A stretch of 64,000 nucleotides of DNA from an uncultured Chloroflexus sp. GTDB lineage: Bacteria; Chloroflexota; Chloroflexia; Chloroflexales; Chloroflexaceae. Where the stretch lies: contig NZ_CAKZNK010000143.1 of NCBI RefSeq assembly GCF_937129525.1, forward strand, positions 1 to 64,000. Direction: 5' to 3'. Positions 45,757 to 55,364 of the stretch are shown in pieces. Position numbers and translations under genes: made by a program. Numbering within the stretch: position 1 is the first letter of the stretch; each line of letters begins with the position of its first letter. The notes beneath the pieces are model-generated. The model saw nothing but the letters and a program-made list of their open reading frames with translations, had not been told where the DNA came from and did no database searches.

Positions 45757-46659
45757 GTGAGTAGTCGCTATCTTGAAATGGTTCGTGGGCAACGCCGCCG
45801 CAACGGATGGCAATTTACCTCCAAGTCGCTGCTCGCAATCCTCGCCTTTATTGCAATGATCGGTTCGGCGGTTTACTGGTGGGGTGTTCAGAGCCAGCTT
45901 ACCGGCAACTGGATTATCGCCGCCGCCTACACGGCAATCCTCGTGCTGGCGCCACCCAGCCTGATGTCCTTCCTTATCCCATGGTCGCCTGGCGGCATGT
46001 TATTGCAGAAGATTAATGCCCGCACCTGGGGTTATGTCGCAGTGATGATAGCGGCCCTTTACCTGGTCTATTATTCTTTTGAAATACAATGGACGTGGTG
46101 GGCGTCACAGCCAGTCGTGCAAAGCACTGGCCTGGTAATTCAGCAGGTCTTGATCGGCATTATTGGCTTTATTATCATTCCGGCGTTGTTATGGACACCG
46201 GTCACTTCAGAGGAATTGGTCGAGCAGGTCAGGCAGGCCCACCTTGTTCGCCGTTACGAGTTGCAAACCCAGGCCGATATTGCAATTTTGCGGGCCACAT
46301 TGCTGCGCGCGCAAGAGAAAGCCTTAATCGGTTTTGCTAATCTCACTGTGCAAGAACGGGAAGAACTGGCCGCAGTGATGCGGGGGTTGGTCAAGGGCAT
46401 CGATGCTACGCTGCGTGATATTGGTGAGAGTGTAAAAACTGTCAGTGGGGCGACTGTTCCGTTTAATAGCCTGGAAGATAATGAAGATATTCGCCAATAC
46501 CTTGATTTTGTCGCTGAAACGCTGACCGAAAATTCATTGCTGCCGCGGCGCCCCTCTAACCAAACAGAAACTGCCACGCGCCAGTTAACGCATCGCGATC
46601 GCGACGGAGAAGAATATTACGAGGACGAACGGCGCACACGCGCGTTGCGGCCACGCTAG
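45757..46659 (+). CDS. Four-TM membrane protein with cytoplasmic tail, unknown
   Basis: 300 residues. Four hydrophobic segments lie between about 28 and 170 (IAMIGSAVYWWGV, NWIIAAAYTAILVLAPPSLM, TWGYVAVMIAALYLVYYSF, GLVIQQVLIGIIGFIIIPAL). A long soluble C-terminal helix with RAQEKALIGFANLTVQEREELAAVMRG and an Asp/Arg-rich end follows. GTG 45757 follows AAAAGGAACTGCC; the upstream ATG has no such site. No family recognised. Confidence 0.75.
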   Translation: MSSRYLEMVRGQRRRNGWQFTSKSLLAILAFIAMIGSAVYWWGVQSQLTGNWIIAAAYTAILVLAPPSLMSFLIPWSPGGMLLQKINARTWGYVAVMIAALYLVYYSFEIQWTWWASQPVVQSTGLVIQQVLIGIIGFIIIPALLWTPVTSEELVEQVRQAHLVRRYELQTQADIAILRATLLRAQEKALIGFANLTVQEREELAAVMRGLVKGIDATLRDIGESVKTVSGATVPFNSLEDNEDIRQYLDFVAETLTENSLLPRRPSNQTETATRQLTHRDRDGEEYYEDERRTRALRPR

Positions 46660-46671
46660 GCAGGTTATCGT

Positions 46672-46914
46672 ATGCGCGGCTATCGCTTCACAACCGATGA
46701 CCGTCTGCCTGAACGCGATTTGCAAGAGCTGGCCGATGAGCTGGCCATTCAGTTGCACTTTTCGTTGGGTGAGCGGGTCTTTGTTCTGCCGCGGAGTGAT
46801 GTGGCCGAGTTGATCTGGCCATATATCGATGACCTTCATCCCGACGACCAGAATGACCTGGTCTGGCTGGTCTGGCACCTCTTTCAAGAGGCTCAGGAAC
46901 TGGATGGAGAATGA
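46672..46914 (+). CDS. 80-aa acidic protein, unknown
   Basis: A small soluble protein, with Asp/Glu-rich C-terminal part (DDLHPDDQNDLVWLVWHLF). It starts 12 bases after the membrane protein and ends 9 bases before nadD, so it is in the same unit. I do not recognise a domain. Confidence 0.7.
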   Translation: MRGYRFTTDDRLPERDLQELADELAIQLHFSLGERVFVLPRSDVAELIWPYIDDLHPDDQNDLVWLVWHLFQEAQELDGE

Positions 46915-46923
46915 GCTGGCACC

Positions 46924-47541
46924 ATGATGGCTGCCGTTCGCCGTCTCGGAATCTATGGAGGCACATTTGATCCGATCCACTTCGGGCATCTGGCAATTGT
47001 CGAAGAGGCACGCTGGTATTGTCAACTTGATCAGATTTTGATAGTGCCTGCTGCTGCCCAACCACTCAAAGCAGGCCATCTTGCCGCGGGGCATCACCGG
47101 CTGGAAATGGTCAGGCTGGCATGCGCCAACAACCCGGCACTGATCCCTTCTGCGCTTGAACTTGATCGGCCACCCCCCTCTTACACAATTGACACCTTAC
47201 GGATCTGCCAGGAGCGTTACGGATCTGGGGTGGAATTGTTCCTGATCGTTGGCGCTGACGCTGCCGCTGAACTGTCACGCTGGCGCGAACCTGACCAGAT
47301 CGCCCAACTCGCCCGCCTGGTGGTGGTTGGGCGACCGGGATACACCTTCGACTACGAAGGATTGTGCGCAACTATTCCTGCATTGCGCGACCGCGTTATT
47401 GTGATCGAAGGCCCAAAACTCGCCATCTCCAGCACTGACCTGCGGCAGCGACTCGCGACCGGTCGCCCGGTTCGCTACCAGTTGCCTGATACCGTACTCG
47501 CTTACCTGATCCGTCACCAACTATACAACACCAAGGGCTAA
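46924..47541 (+). CDS. nadD: NadD, nicotinate-nucleotide adenylyltransferase
   Basis: 205 residues. GIYGGTFDPIHFGHLAIVEEA carries the HxGH site; TDLRQRLATGRPVRYQLPDTVLAYL is the conserved ISST/xxR end of NadD (here AISSTDLRQR). It makes deamido-NAD from nicotinate mononucleotide and ATP. Normal length. rsmG follows after 6 bases. Confidence 0.93.
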   Translation: MMAAVRRLGIYGGTFDPIHFGHLAIVEEARWYCQLDQILIVPAAAQPLKAGHLAAGHHRLEMVRLACANNPALIPSALELDRPPPSYTIDTLRICQERYGSGVELFLIVGADAAAELSRWREPDQIAQLARLVVVGRPGYTFDYEGLCATIPALRDRVIVIEGPKLAISSTDLRQRLATGRPVRYQLPDTVLAYLIRHQLYNTKG

Positions 47542-47547
47542 AATCAC

Positions 47548-48264
47548 ATGACTGACACTGCCGACCGTTTACTGAGCGAAACTGTCGCGGCTTGGGGATT
47601 GTCGCTGAGCGAGCATCAATTAGCACAATTTCACCGTTACCTCGATGAGTTGATCATCTGGAATGATCGCTTCAATTTGACAGCCGTGCGTGATCGCCCG
47701 GCAATGATCCGCCGTCACCTGCTTGACTCGCTCTGGCTAGCCCGCGATTGGTATCGGCTACCGGCAAACCTGATTGACATCGGCAGCGGCGCTGGTTTTC
47801 CCGCCCTGCCGATCAAAATCTTGTATCCGACTCTACCGGTCACCCTGGTTGAAGCAACCGGCAAGAAGGCAGATTTTCTCCGCTATGTAATCGATTGTCT
47901 GGGATTGAGTGGCACGCGAGTGATCAATGAACGGATCGAAACAGTCGGCCACGATCCGGCTGAACGCGAACGATACGAGGTTGTGACGGCTCGCGCCGTC
48001 GCCGAGCTTCGCGTACTGGTGGAATATGCGCTGCCCTTGTTGCAGGTTGGCGGACGCCTGCTTGCGCCCAAAGGACGCGATCCCGAAGCTGAAATTGCCG
48101 CAGCTCGTCCTGCTTTACGTCTGCTTGGCGGCGAGCTAAGTTACTGTCAGCCCGTACACATTCCCGGTGAAGAACCGCGCAGTCTGGTGGTGATCAGCAA
48201 AGTTGCCCCTACTCCCGACCGTTTCCCACGCCGGGTGGGAATACCGGCGCGACGACCGTTGTAA
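47548..48264 (+). CDS. rsmG: RsmG (GidB), 16S rRNA m7G527 methyltransferase
   Basis: 238 residues. [20 protein letters not shown] and [18 protein letters not shown] (SAM site), then [14 protein letters not shown] and [21 protein letters not shown] are the RsmG signature. It methylates G527 of 16S rRNA. Six bases after nadD, end of the unit. Normal length plus a short basic tail. Confidence 0.94.
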   Translation: MTDTADRLLSETVAAWGLSLSEHQLAQFHRYLDELIIWNDRFNLTAVRDRPAMIRRHLLDSLWLARDWYRLPANLIDIGSGAGFPALPIKILYPTLPVTLVEATGKKADFLRYVIDCLGLSGTRVINERIETVGHDPAERERYEVVTARAVAELRVLVEYALPLLQVGGRLLAPKGRDPEAEIAAARPALRLLGGELSYCQPVHIPGEEPRSLVVISKVAPTPDRFPRRVGIPARRPL

Positions 48265-48512
48265 AAGAAGCTGGCCCGGCGTGTTGTGACCTGCTCACGT
48301 TCCTTCAATTTCCGCCATCAGCTCTCGACCAGCTTACTGCATGAGGTTCACATATGGTTGCCTGATTTTGATGCAACTTTCACGCTAGTCAATTCGTACA
48401 GATCAACGGTTGTGGAAGACATTGTCGGTGTGCTACAATACCATTAGCATTTTCACCGCAATCATGCCGCTCCGCAATCGTTTTGATCAGGCATCCACAA
48501 GGAGGAGATCCC

Positions 48513-49175
48513 ATGTCCATTCTCGGTCGTATCAAAGATCTGATCAGTGCGAACATCAACGCAATGCTCGACAAGGCGGAGGATCCGGAGAAGATGGCAA
48601 ATGAATATTTGCGCCAGCTTACCAACGAGCTGTACGAAGCCCGAACAGGCGTAGCTCAGGCCATGGCCGATGAGACCCGACTCGAGCAGCGGCGGATTGC
48701 GGCTGAGGGTGAAGCAGAGCAGTGGCAAATCAAGGCTGAGCGAGCGCTTCGCGCCGGCGATGAGGCTTTGGCGAAAGCGGCGCTGGCCCGCAAAGTGCAG
48801 GCCCAGAAGCTGGCCGAGCAGTATCGCGCTCAAGAGAAAGCGCAGGAAGAGCAGGTAGAGGCGTTGCAGCAGGCACTGATCGATCTCGAAACCCGGATTG
48901 CCGAAGTCAAGGCGCGAAAAGAACTTATTATCGCCAAGAAGAATCGGGCACAAACCCAAGAGGCGCTGCAACGCACCGCAGCTTCCATCGGTCGCGTGAG
49001 CGCGCTTGACAAGCTCGATCAACTGGAAGAGAAGGTTGACGACCGGCTGGCCCGCGCTGAAGCGATGGCTAAACTGGAAAGTGGTTCGCTCGAGGCTCGC
49101 TTCCGCGATCTGGAAAAAGAGACCGAGGTTGATAGCGAGCTGGCCGAACTGAAACGGAAACTGGGCTTGAGCTGA
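48513..49175 (+). CDS. pspA: PspA/IM30 family membrane-stress protein
   Basis: 220 residues, almost all coiled coil. The N-terminus MSILGRIKDLISANINAMLD and the EDPEKMANEYLRQL piece match PspA/Vipp1. The family forms rods and rings that protect and remodel membranes (ESCRT-III fold). GGAGGAG precedes ATG 48513. A TACAAT box near 48434 could be its -10. A terminator follows. Confidence 0.93.
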   Translation: MSILGRIKDLISANINAMLDKAEDPEKMANEYLRQLTNELYEARTGVAQAMADETRLEQRRIAAEGEAEQWQIKAERALRAGDEALAKAALARKVQAQKLAEQYRAQEKAQEEQVEALQQALIDLETRIAEVKARKELIIAKKNRAQTQEALQRTAASIGRVSALDKLDQLEEKVDDRLARAEAMAKLESGSLEARFRDLEKETEVDSELAELKRKLGLS

Positions 49176-49213
49176 TTGCGGGCGCCAAACGTAACACGCA
49201 ACGTCTAAGCGGC

Positions 49214-49237
49214 GCGGGCGGGTTTGCACCCGCCCGC
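49214..49237 (+). terminator. Terminator after pspA
   Basis: GCGGGCGGGT and ACCCGCCCGC are perfect 10-bp arms around TTGC, followed by ACTTGTATCTTTC. It is 38 bases after the pspA stop. Confidence 0.8.
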
Positions 49238-49321
49238 ACTTGTATCTTTCAGCGCGGCTGGCAATGGAAGCGTTCAGGAATTATCAGCCCTCTATCGACG
49301 CTCGTACAAGAACGTTGCATG

Positions 49322-49903
49322 CTACCGTGCCGGCTCGTAACAGGCGCGGCAACGAGCTTCGTACATATCGAGGCCGCCAACCACGATGGTTGGCGCATTG
49401 GCAGGAGCAGGTTTGCCGTCAATAAGCCGCTGCGAGCGAGTAGCATAAGCGCCGCATTTCACACAGATCGCGTACAGTTTATCAACCTGCTCAGCCAGCG
49501 CAAGCAAATGCATCATCGCCGGAAATGGTTCAGCGCGGTAGTTGAGATCGAGACCGGCCACAATGACTCGCGCGCCGCGGTCGGCCAGCAATTGACAACC
49601 ACGAACCATCTCTGCCGGATCATCGTCAAACAGATGTAGCTCATCGATCGCCACCACCTGCGCATCTTCGGCAAAGGTCAGAATTTCGCCCATCGTTGCA
49701 ACCGTAATCGCTTCCAGCCGGCTACCGCTATGGCTCGACACCTGGCCTTCAGCATAGCGCGTATCCATGCGGGGCGTGAAGATTCGATACGATTGGCGCG
49801 CAATCCGCACCTGCCGCATACGCCGGATCAGCTCTTCGGTCTTGCCACTGTACATGCAACCACAAATGACCTCGATACGGCCACCATCACCTGGACGAGT
49901 CAT
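49322..49903 (-). CDS. tdk: Tdk, thymidine kinase (type II)
   Basis: 193 residues. P-loop [16 protein letters not shown] near the start, then [22 protein letters not shown] (Walker B) and zinc cysteines [11 protein letters not shown] and CRACYEP. Type II kinases phosphorylate thymidine and are tetramers. Divergent from the LOG-family gene by 67 bases. Confidence 0.94.
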   Translation of the reverse strand: MTRPGDGGRIEVICGCMYSGKTEELIRRMRQVRIARQSYRIFTPRMDTRYAEGQVSSHSGSRLEAITVATMGEILTFAEDAQVVAIDELHLFDDDPAEMVRGCQLLADRGARVIVAGLDLNYRAEPFPAMMHLLALAEQVDKLYAICVKCGAYATRSQRLIDGKPAPANAPTIVVGGLDMYEARCRACYEPAR

Positions 49904-49970
49904 CGTTCCTCCTGAAAATGTAGTATGCTATTGGCAATATCGTCCATTAACTTGCGGAGTATACCATACC

Positions 49971-50693
49971 ATGTCGCGCCAAACAGAAGATGAACGACTG
50001 CTGCGCACCGATCCTTACCGTCAGGCTCACGATTTTACTCACACCGACACCTGGCGAGTGTTGCGCATCATGGGTGAATTCGTCGAAGGTTTTGAGAACA
50101 TGGCCGGTCTTGGACCGGCAGTCTCGATCTTCGGTTCAGCCCGTATTCCCCCTGCATCGCCAATCTATGCCGCTGCTACGGAAACAGCGCGGTTACTAGC
50201 CGAAGCCGGCTTCACCATTATCACCGGTGGCGGCCCTGGCTTGATGGAAGCCGCCAATAAGGGTGCGCGCGCCGGTGGTGGTCGTTCGGTTGGCTGCACG
50301 ATTGAATTACCCTTCGAAGCCGGCGCAAATCCTTTTGTCGATCTTGAAGTTCGTTTTCGCTATTTCTTTGTGCGTAAAATTATGTTTGTAAAATATGCCC
50401 ATGCCTTTGTCATCTTCCCGGGCGGTTTTGGAACGCTTGACGAGTTATTTGAGGCGCTAACGCTGATCCAAACGGGTAAAATTCACGATTTTCCAATTGT
50501 GTTATACGGTTCAACGTTCTGGCAGGGTATGATCGATTGGGCGCGCAATACGTTGCTCGCTAACGGCACGATTGCTCAATCGGATATTGACCGGTTGCAG
50601 GTCTGCGATGATCCGCAACAGATCTGCGACCTGATTGTCCAATCCTACCGTCAACACCAGGGTGATAAGGACAACGCACCATGGACACACTAA
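49971..50693 (+). CDS. LOG-family (TIGR00730-type) Rossmann protein
   Basis: 240 residues. ITGGGPGLMEAANKGARAGGG and FPGGFGTLDELFEALT are the two defining motifs (GGGxGxME and PGGxGTxxE). Enzymes of this family act as cytokinin-riboside-monophosphate phosphoribohydrolases or related nucleotide hydrolases. ATG 49971 fits the family start better than ones upstream in the tdk gene. The stop overlaps the start of the next ORF by 13 bases. Confidence 0.9.
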   Translation: MSRQTEDERLLRTDPYRQAHDFTHTDTWRVLRIMGEFVEGFENMAGLGPAVSIFGSARIPPASPIYAAATETARLLAEAGFTIITGGGPGLMEAANKGARAGGGRSVGCTIELPFEAGANPFVDLEVRFRYFFVRKIMFVKYAHAFVIFPGGFGTLDELFEALTLIQTGKIHDFPIVLYGSTFWQGMIDWARNTLLANGTIAQSDIDRLQVCDDPQQICDLIVQSYRQHQGDKDNAPWTH

Positions 50694-50884
50694 CCTGGAT
50701 GGCTGATGCCGGGCTATGTGCCTTGCTACGACGTTATTACCAGGGCGAAGCCGGCCTCTGGGCAGAGATTCTACGCTGTGTCGAGCGCGAACTGCGCGCG
50801 CGTCAATTGCCGCCGGCGCCCCGTCACGTGCGCTTTCGCCGCACTGACGAAGGGTACATCGTTGAAATCAGACCGGCGGCGTAG
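50681..50884 (+). CDS. 67-aa protein overlapping the LOG gene
   Basis: The ATG lies inside the last codons of the LOG gene in another frame, so translation may be coupled. The sequence has a helical part (ALLRRYYQGEAGLWAEILRCVERELRARQ) and a short strand end. No family recognised. A hairpin follows. Confidence 0.6.
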   Translation: MDTLTWMADAGLCALLRRYYQGEAGLWAEILRCVERELRARQLPPAPRHVRFRRTDEGYIVEIRPAA

Positions 50885-50906
50885 CGCCGCTCGCTCGAGC
50901 GGCGCT
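50883..50906. terminator. Bidirectional hairpin between convergent genes
   Basis: AGCGCCGCT and AGCGGCGCT arms (extending to 11 bp) with a 2-6-base loop lie between the 67-aa ORF and rfbB. Confidence 0.6.
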
Positions 50907-50928
50907 CACATACGCTGCGCAGACGGTG

Positions 50929-51957
50929 TTATCCTGCCGGGTACCCACTGCGTTCGAGGTACTGGCGACGGTAATATTCCAGATATTCACCCGATTTGAT
51001 CGGTCGCCACCATGATTCGTTCTCGACAAACCAGCGTACCGTCTTTTCCAGCGCTTCGTCGAAGGAGTGGCGTGAACGCCAACCCAACGCTCGCAACTTC
51101 GAGCAATCAAGCGCATACCGGCGATCATGACCGGCCCGGTCGGCGACGTGCTGGATCAGGCTGTGCGGTTTACCGAGAATATCGAGAATCTTGCGCGCCA
51201 TTTCGATGTTTGGGGTCTCAACTTCGGTGCCAACATTGTAGACTTCACCGATCTGACCTTTGTGCAGCACGATGTCAATCGCTTCGCAGTGATCAAGCAC
51301 GTACTGATAGTCGCGTACCTGCAAACCATCACCGTAGATCGGTAGCGGCAGGTTATCGATAGCATTGGTCGTAAAGAGAGGAACGGCCTTTTCAGGATAA
51401 TGATATGGCCCGATATTGTTTGAACCGCGGGTAATCGTGATCGGCACCCCATAGGTGATGTAGTAGGCGTAAACCAGATGCTCGGCGCCGGCTTTGCTGG
51501 CCGAATAAGGGCTGCGTGGCTCAAGCGGGTCGCCCTCGCGCGAACGACGCGGCGCCGGGATGGCTCCATACACCTCATCGGTGCTGATCTGGTGAAACCG
51601 CTCCAGTTGCAATTCTCGCGCCACCTCAAGCAAAGCCCACGTTCCATTCACATTAGTTTGCACGACGGCATCAGGAGCCATAATCGAACGGTCAACATGG
51701 GTTTCGGCAGCAAAATTGACGATGGTGTCGATATCATGCGCGCGCACTGCCGCGCGCACTGCCTCAATATCACAAATATCACCTCGCACAAACGCAAAGT
51801 TTGGATGATCGGCAACTGGGGCCAGGTTGGCCAGATTACCGGCGTAGGTCAGCTTATCGAAGACAACAATCCGGTAATCGGCATATTTGGCCAGCATGTA
51901 ATGAACAAAATTGCTGCCGATAAACCCGGCCCCGCCGGTAACAAGCAGATTTCGCAT
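50929..51957 (-). CDS. rfbB: RfbB, dTDP-glucose 4,6-dehydratase
   Basis: 342 residues of the extended SDR class. NAD site VTGGAGFIGSNFVHYML, the STDEVYG motif, and the catalytic YSASKAGAEHLVYAY are present, with TRGSNNIGPYHYPEKAVPLF. It forms dTDP-4-keto-6-deoxyglucose for dTDP-rhamnose synthesis and hence surface polysaccharide. Its rfbA, C, D partners are not in the window. Confidence 0.93.
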   Translation of the reverse strand: MRNLLVTGGAGFIGSNFVHYMLAKYADYRIVVFDKLTYAGNLANLAPVADHPNFAFVRGDICDIEAVRAAVRAHDIDTIVNFAAETHVDRSIMAPDAVVQTNVNGTWALLEVARELQLERFHQISTDEVYGAIPAPRRSREGDPLEPRSPYSASKAGAEHLVYAYYITYGVPITITRGSNNIGPYHYPEKAVPLFTTNAIDNLPLPIYGDGLQVRDYQYVLDHCEAIDIVLHKGQIGEVYNVGTEVETPNIEMARKILDILGKPHSLIQHVADRAGHDRRYALDCSKLRALGWRSRHSFDEALEKTVRWFVENESWWRPIKSGEYLEYYRRQYLERSGYPAG

Positions 51958-52075
51958 GGTGATAATTGACCCTTTCGCTACGAGCTATTGACGCTATGGC
52001 GTTCGATTGCGCAGAACGGCCTGTGAGACCAATCGCGCCGATACGTTGCCTAAACCAAGAGACCCTGATCTAAAT

Positions 52076-52570
52076 CTATTCTTCGGTAAAGATGCGATTT
52101 TTGGCCCGCGATTCGGCGGCCATCCGCTCTTTGTAGGCCAGCACTCGCGCCAGTAATTCAGGATCGGCGCTGGCCAGAATCTGTACGGCGAGCAAACCCG
52201 CATTGCGACCATTACCAATAGCAACGGTTGCCACCGGCACGCCAGCCGGCATTTGCACGATTGACAGGAGCGAGTCAAGACCATTGAGCGCCTTTCCCGG
52301 CACCGGTACACCAATCACCGGCAACGGTGAATGGGCCGCGATCATGCCGGGCAGGTGGGCCGCGCCACCGGCGCCGGCGATGATAACCCGCAAACCACGC
52401 TGGTGGGCAGTCATGCCGTACTCGGCCATATCGAGCGGCGTGCGATGGGCCGAGACAACGCGCGCTTCGTAGGGAATGGCAAATTCGCGACAGACATCAA
52501 TTGCGCCTTGCATAATCGGTAGATCGCTGTCGCTACCCATGATAATGCCAACAAGCGGATGATCGGACAT
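52076..52570 (-). CDS. purE: PurE, N5-CAIR mutase
   Basis: 164 residues. [14 protein letters not shown] and [27 protein letters not shown] are the PurE signatures. It converts N5-CAIR to CAIR in purine synthesis. PurK is the gene directly upstream (98 bases), which makes N5-CAIR. Confidence 0.95.
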   Translation of the reverse strand: MSDHPLVGIIMGSDSDLPIMQGAIDVCREFAIPYEARVVSAHRTPLDMAEYGMTAHQRGLRVIIAGAGGAAHLPGMIAAHSPLPVIGVPVPGKALNGLDSLLSIVQMPAGVPVATVAIGNGRNAGLLAVQILASADPELLARVLAYKERMAAESRAKNRIFTEE

Positions 52571-52667
52571 AACAATTCCCTGTTACGCGACAATCAATTC
52601 TGATTGGGGAGAGCCGAGCAGACAGGTTAGCATCTCCTATCTACATCGCAATGCTGTGCATGCATCA

Positions 52668-53804
52668 TCAGCGATCGGGCATGGCTACGAGGTCAGCAGC
52701 CTGACGAGCGATTGCTTCGGCTTCGGTCAGGGTTGCTCCCAATGCAGTGACATGACCCATCTTGCGCCCAATGCGCTCTTCACGTTTGCCATAGAAGTGG
52801 AGATGCGCGCCGGGCACGGCCAGAGCAGCCGTGATTGCGGTAGCATCGATTGGGCCGTTACGCTGGCCGAGCAGATTAACCATCACCGCTGCCGGCGCGC
52901 GCATAGCAGGCGAGCCTAACGGCCACCCCAACACGGCACGCAAATGGTTTTCAAACTGAGAGGTGACACAGGCCTCAATCGTGTAGTGCCCGGAATTGTG
53001 CGGTCGCGGCGCCAGTTCGTTGATCAACACCTGTCCATCAGCCAGGGCAAACAACTCGACGCCAAAGATCCCAACTCCATCAACAGCTTGAATTGCAGCG
53101 ACGGCCAGTTCAGTGGCGCGATCCGCCATGGCCGGCTCGATTGCAGCCGGGGCGTACACAATATGGCAGATATGATTACGCTGCACCGTCTCGACCACCG
53201 GGTAGACGGCAGTTATGCCATCGCGCCGGCGGGTGACCATCACGGCCAATTCGCGCGAAAATGGCACCCATGCCTCAACCAGCAGAGGACTCCCGCCGCG
53301 CGTAAGCCGTTCCCATGCCGGTGTAACATCAGCCGGACTGCGCAGCGTTGCGTTGCCATAGCCATCGTAGCCGTTGCGACGGGCCTTAAGCACGAGCGGC
53401 CAACCAAATTCCTGGGCAGTGGTCAGCACCTCATCCGGCGAGGAAACTGCGCAAAACGGTGGCACAGCAAGCCCCGCTGCTGCGAGCCGCTCCTTCTGCC
53501 ACAATTTATCTTGCACCACGGCAACTGTTGCCGGCGTCGGCCAGACCGGCGTGCCCAACGCAACGACCCGCTCGAGTAAACCAGCATCGATGAACTCATT
53601 TTCCAGCGTGATCAGATCGCATTGACGGGCAAAGGCAGCTAGCACCGTTTCATCTTCCCAAGGCCCGACAATGGAATGCTGCGTGTAACGCGCCGCCGGA
53701 CTATCAGGCGCTCGTTCACAGATCACAACTTCAACGCCTAAACTGATGGCTGCCTGCACTAACATTTGCGCCAACTGGCCGCCACCAAAGATACCTACCC
53801 GCAT
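52668..53804 (-). CDS. purK: PurK, N5-CAIR synthetase
   Basis: 378 residues of the ATP-grasp fold. VGIFGGGQLAQMLVQAA at the start, WPLVLKARRNGYDGYGN for ATP binding, VFGVELFALADGQVLINELAPRPHNSGHYTIEA for the metal site. Uses ATP and bicarbonate on AIR. It precedes purE as usual. A candidate promoter is at 53842-53870. Confidence 0.94.
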   Translation of the reverse strand: MRVGIFGGGQLAQMLVQAAISLGVEVVICERAPDSPAARYTQHSIVGPWEDETVLAAFARQCDLITLENEFIDAGLLERVVALGTPVWPTPATVAVVQDKLWQKERLAAAGLAVPPFCAVSSPDEVLTTAQEFGWPLVLKARRNGYDGYGNATLRSPADVTPAWERLTRGGSPLLVEAWVPFSRELAVMVTRRRDGITAVYPVVETVQRNHICHIVYAPAAIEPAMADRATELAVAAIQAVDGVGIFGVELFALADGQVLINELAPRPHNSGHYTIEACVTSQFENHLRAVLGWPLGSPAMRAPAAVMVNLLGQRNGPIDATAITAALAVPGAHLHFYGKREERIGRKMGHVTALGATLTEAEAIARQAADLVAMPDR

Positions 53805-53841
53805 ACGCTTCCTGACCTGCTATCTCGTCGCCACAGTGGAT

Positions 53842-53870
53842 ATAGTACCGTCAGACTACCAGATGCGCAA
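53842..53870 (-). promoter_or_regulatory. Possible purKE promoter
   Basis: Minus strand TTGCGC (53870-53865), 17 bases, TACTAT (53847-53842). Fits position for purK but deviates in both boxes. Confidence 0.45.
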
Positions 53871-54017
53871 GCCAGACACAATTGCGCTCCCGTTCAGGCA
53901 AACGCTGATTGCAGTATGGCACTCTGCGAGAGCAGACCATTCGGTTCAGCACAGCAGCGCATTATTTCCGCTATAATACAGACAGTAGCAACAACCAGGG
54001 CAAGGAGCATTGGATAT

Positions 54018-54212
54018 ATGTCAATTTCTTCACGCAGCAATCGTCGCCGTTCAACCCAACGCCAGAATCCGGTGCGTCGTCCGGTCGCGCGAACTGTCGA
54101 ACCACCGGATTACAGTCGCGAATACGCTGATGTGCGCCAGGATTTGATTTGGATCACCATCCTTGGGGGCATATTGACGATTGGGATGATCGCGGCTTCG
54201 TTTGTGATCTAG
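54018..54212 (+). CDS. 64-aa protein with one C-terminal membrane segment
   Basis: A basic, Ser/Arg-rich first half followed by LIWITILGGILTIGMIAASFVI near the end, so it is a tail-anchored-like membrane protein. AAGGAG lies 10 bases before ATG, a little far. A TATAAT box is at 53971-53976 without a good -35. It is conserved-looking in design only; I do not recognise it. Confidence 0.6.
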   Translation: MSISSRSNRRRSTQRQNPVRRPVARTVEPPDYSREYADVRQDLIWITILGGILTIGMIAASFVI

Positions 54213-54302
54213 CGTTTGGCTTCGTGATGCAGATGAAACTCTGGCACAGGCAACCAGTCCTGTCATAGCAGTATCATCTGACGGTTGATACTGGGACGGG
54301 CT

Positions 54303-55283
54303 ATGAGTGAGTTCAATCACCGTTTGCGGAGCAAAGCCGCCCGGTTGCGTAATCTCGAACACAAACTGTACAACGCACCGCCGCGCGGTTATAGCGTGAT
54401 CGAACTCGCCAAACTGTGCGGCGTCAACCGGCGCACCATCTACCGCGATCTCGAAACGCTGAGTGAGGCCGGAGTACCGATCTGGCAACACAACCGCAGA
54501 TATGGCCTTAACCGTGACGCCTACCTCGCCACTATCCGGCTCAATCTGAATGAAGCCATTGCCCTCTTCTTTGCAGCGCGTCTGCTGAGTCATCACAGTG
54601 ACGAACACAATCCGCATATTGTCTCGGCGCTTGATCAACTGGCTGCGGGTCTACCCGATCAAACAATTGCCAGTCACATTGCCCGTCTTGCCGACATTGT
54701 GCGCGCGCGTCCCCCCAATCCGCACTACATACACACGCTCGAACTGCTGACCCGCGCCTGGGCGGATCGGCGAATGGTGCGGATTCGATACCGGGCGCCG
54801 AACCGTCCACCAACCGAGCGCGAGATTGCGCCCTACTTCCTTGAAGTCACCCGCACCACGCCAGGCGTATACGTCATCGGTTACGACCGATTGCGCAACG
54901 ATATGCGCACCTTCAAAGTAGAACGGATCGAGTCCGCCGAACTGATCGATGAGCAGTTCAGCATTCCGGCAGGCTTTGATCCTTATGAGCGATTAGCGCG
55001 GTCGTGGGAAGTGATGAACGAGGCAGAAGTAGCGATACATCTGCGCTTTAGCCCAACTGCGGCGCCGCGCGTGCGCGAGAATCGCTGGCATCACAGCCAG
55101 CAATTGATCGACAATGCGGATGGGGGCTGCGACCTGTACCTGACCGTTGCCGGCATTCGCGAGATCTTAGGCTGGGTTTTGAGTTGGGGGCCAGAAGTTG
55201 AAGTGCTGGCTCCAGAGGAACTGAGGATCGAAGTCATCAGCAATGCTCACCGCATCCTGGCTCAATACGGTGAGATACGCTAA
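54303..55283 (+). CDS. HTH-WYL domain transcription regulator
   Basis: 326 residues. An N-terminal helix-turn-helix (YSVIELAKLCGVNRRTIYRDLETLSEAG) and a WYL-domain (RRMVRIRYRAPNRPPTEREIAPYFLEV, VYVIGYDRLRNDMRTFKVERI) are plain; the C-terminal WCX part follows. Such proteins sense nucleotide-like ligands and may control DNA-damage or defence genes. ATG 54303 is preferred to TTG 54285. It stands alone here, with no defence genes beside it. Confidence 0.85.
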   Translation: MSEFNHRLRSKAARLRNLEHKLYNAPPRGYSVIELAKLCGVNRRTIYRDLETLSEAGVPIWQHNRRYGLNRDAYLATIRLNLNEAIALFFAARLLSHHSDEHNPHIVSALDQLAAGLPDQTIASHIARLADIVRARPPNPHYIHTLELLTRAWADRRMVRIRYRAPNRPPTEREIAPYFLEVTRTTPGVYVIGYDRLRNDMRTFKVERIESAELIDEQFSIPAGFDPYERLARSWEVMNEAEVAIHLRFSPTAAPRVRENRWHHSQQLIDNADGGCDLYLTVAGIREILGWVLSWGPEVEVLAPEELRIEVISNAHRILAQYGEIR

Positions 55284-55323
55284 GCGAAAAAACAATGCAT
55301 GCGTTGGCGGCAACGCATGCATT
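55284..55323 (-). terminator. Terminator of the L21-L27-L31 operon
   Basis: A 13-bp stem (AATGCATGCGTTG/CAACGCATGCATT, loop 4) is followed on the minus strand by GTTTTTTCGC. It also could serve the WYL gene, which ends at 55283 from the other side. Confidence 0.85.
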
Positions 55324-55364
55324 TCTGGAGAGTATGCCAGACTGAACCGATGGCCAGTCCTTCC

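Noticed and set aside
54303-55283. WYL regulator as part of a defence system
   Set aside because: Neighbours are purine, ribosomal-protein and small membrane genes; no nuclease, helicase or CRISPR gene is adjacent.
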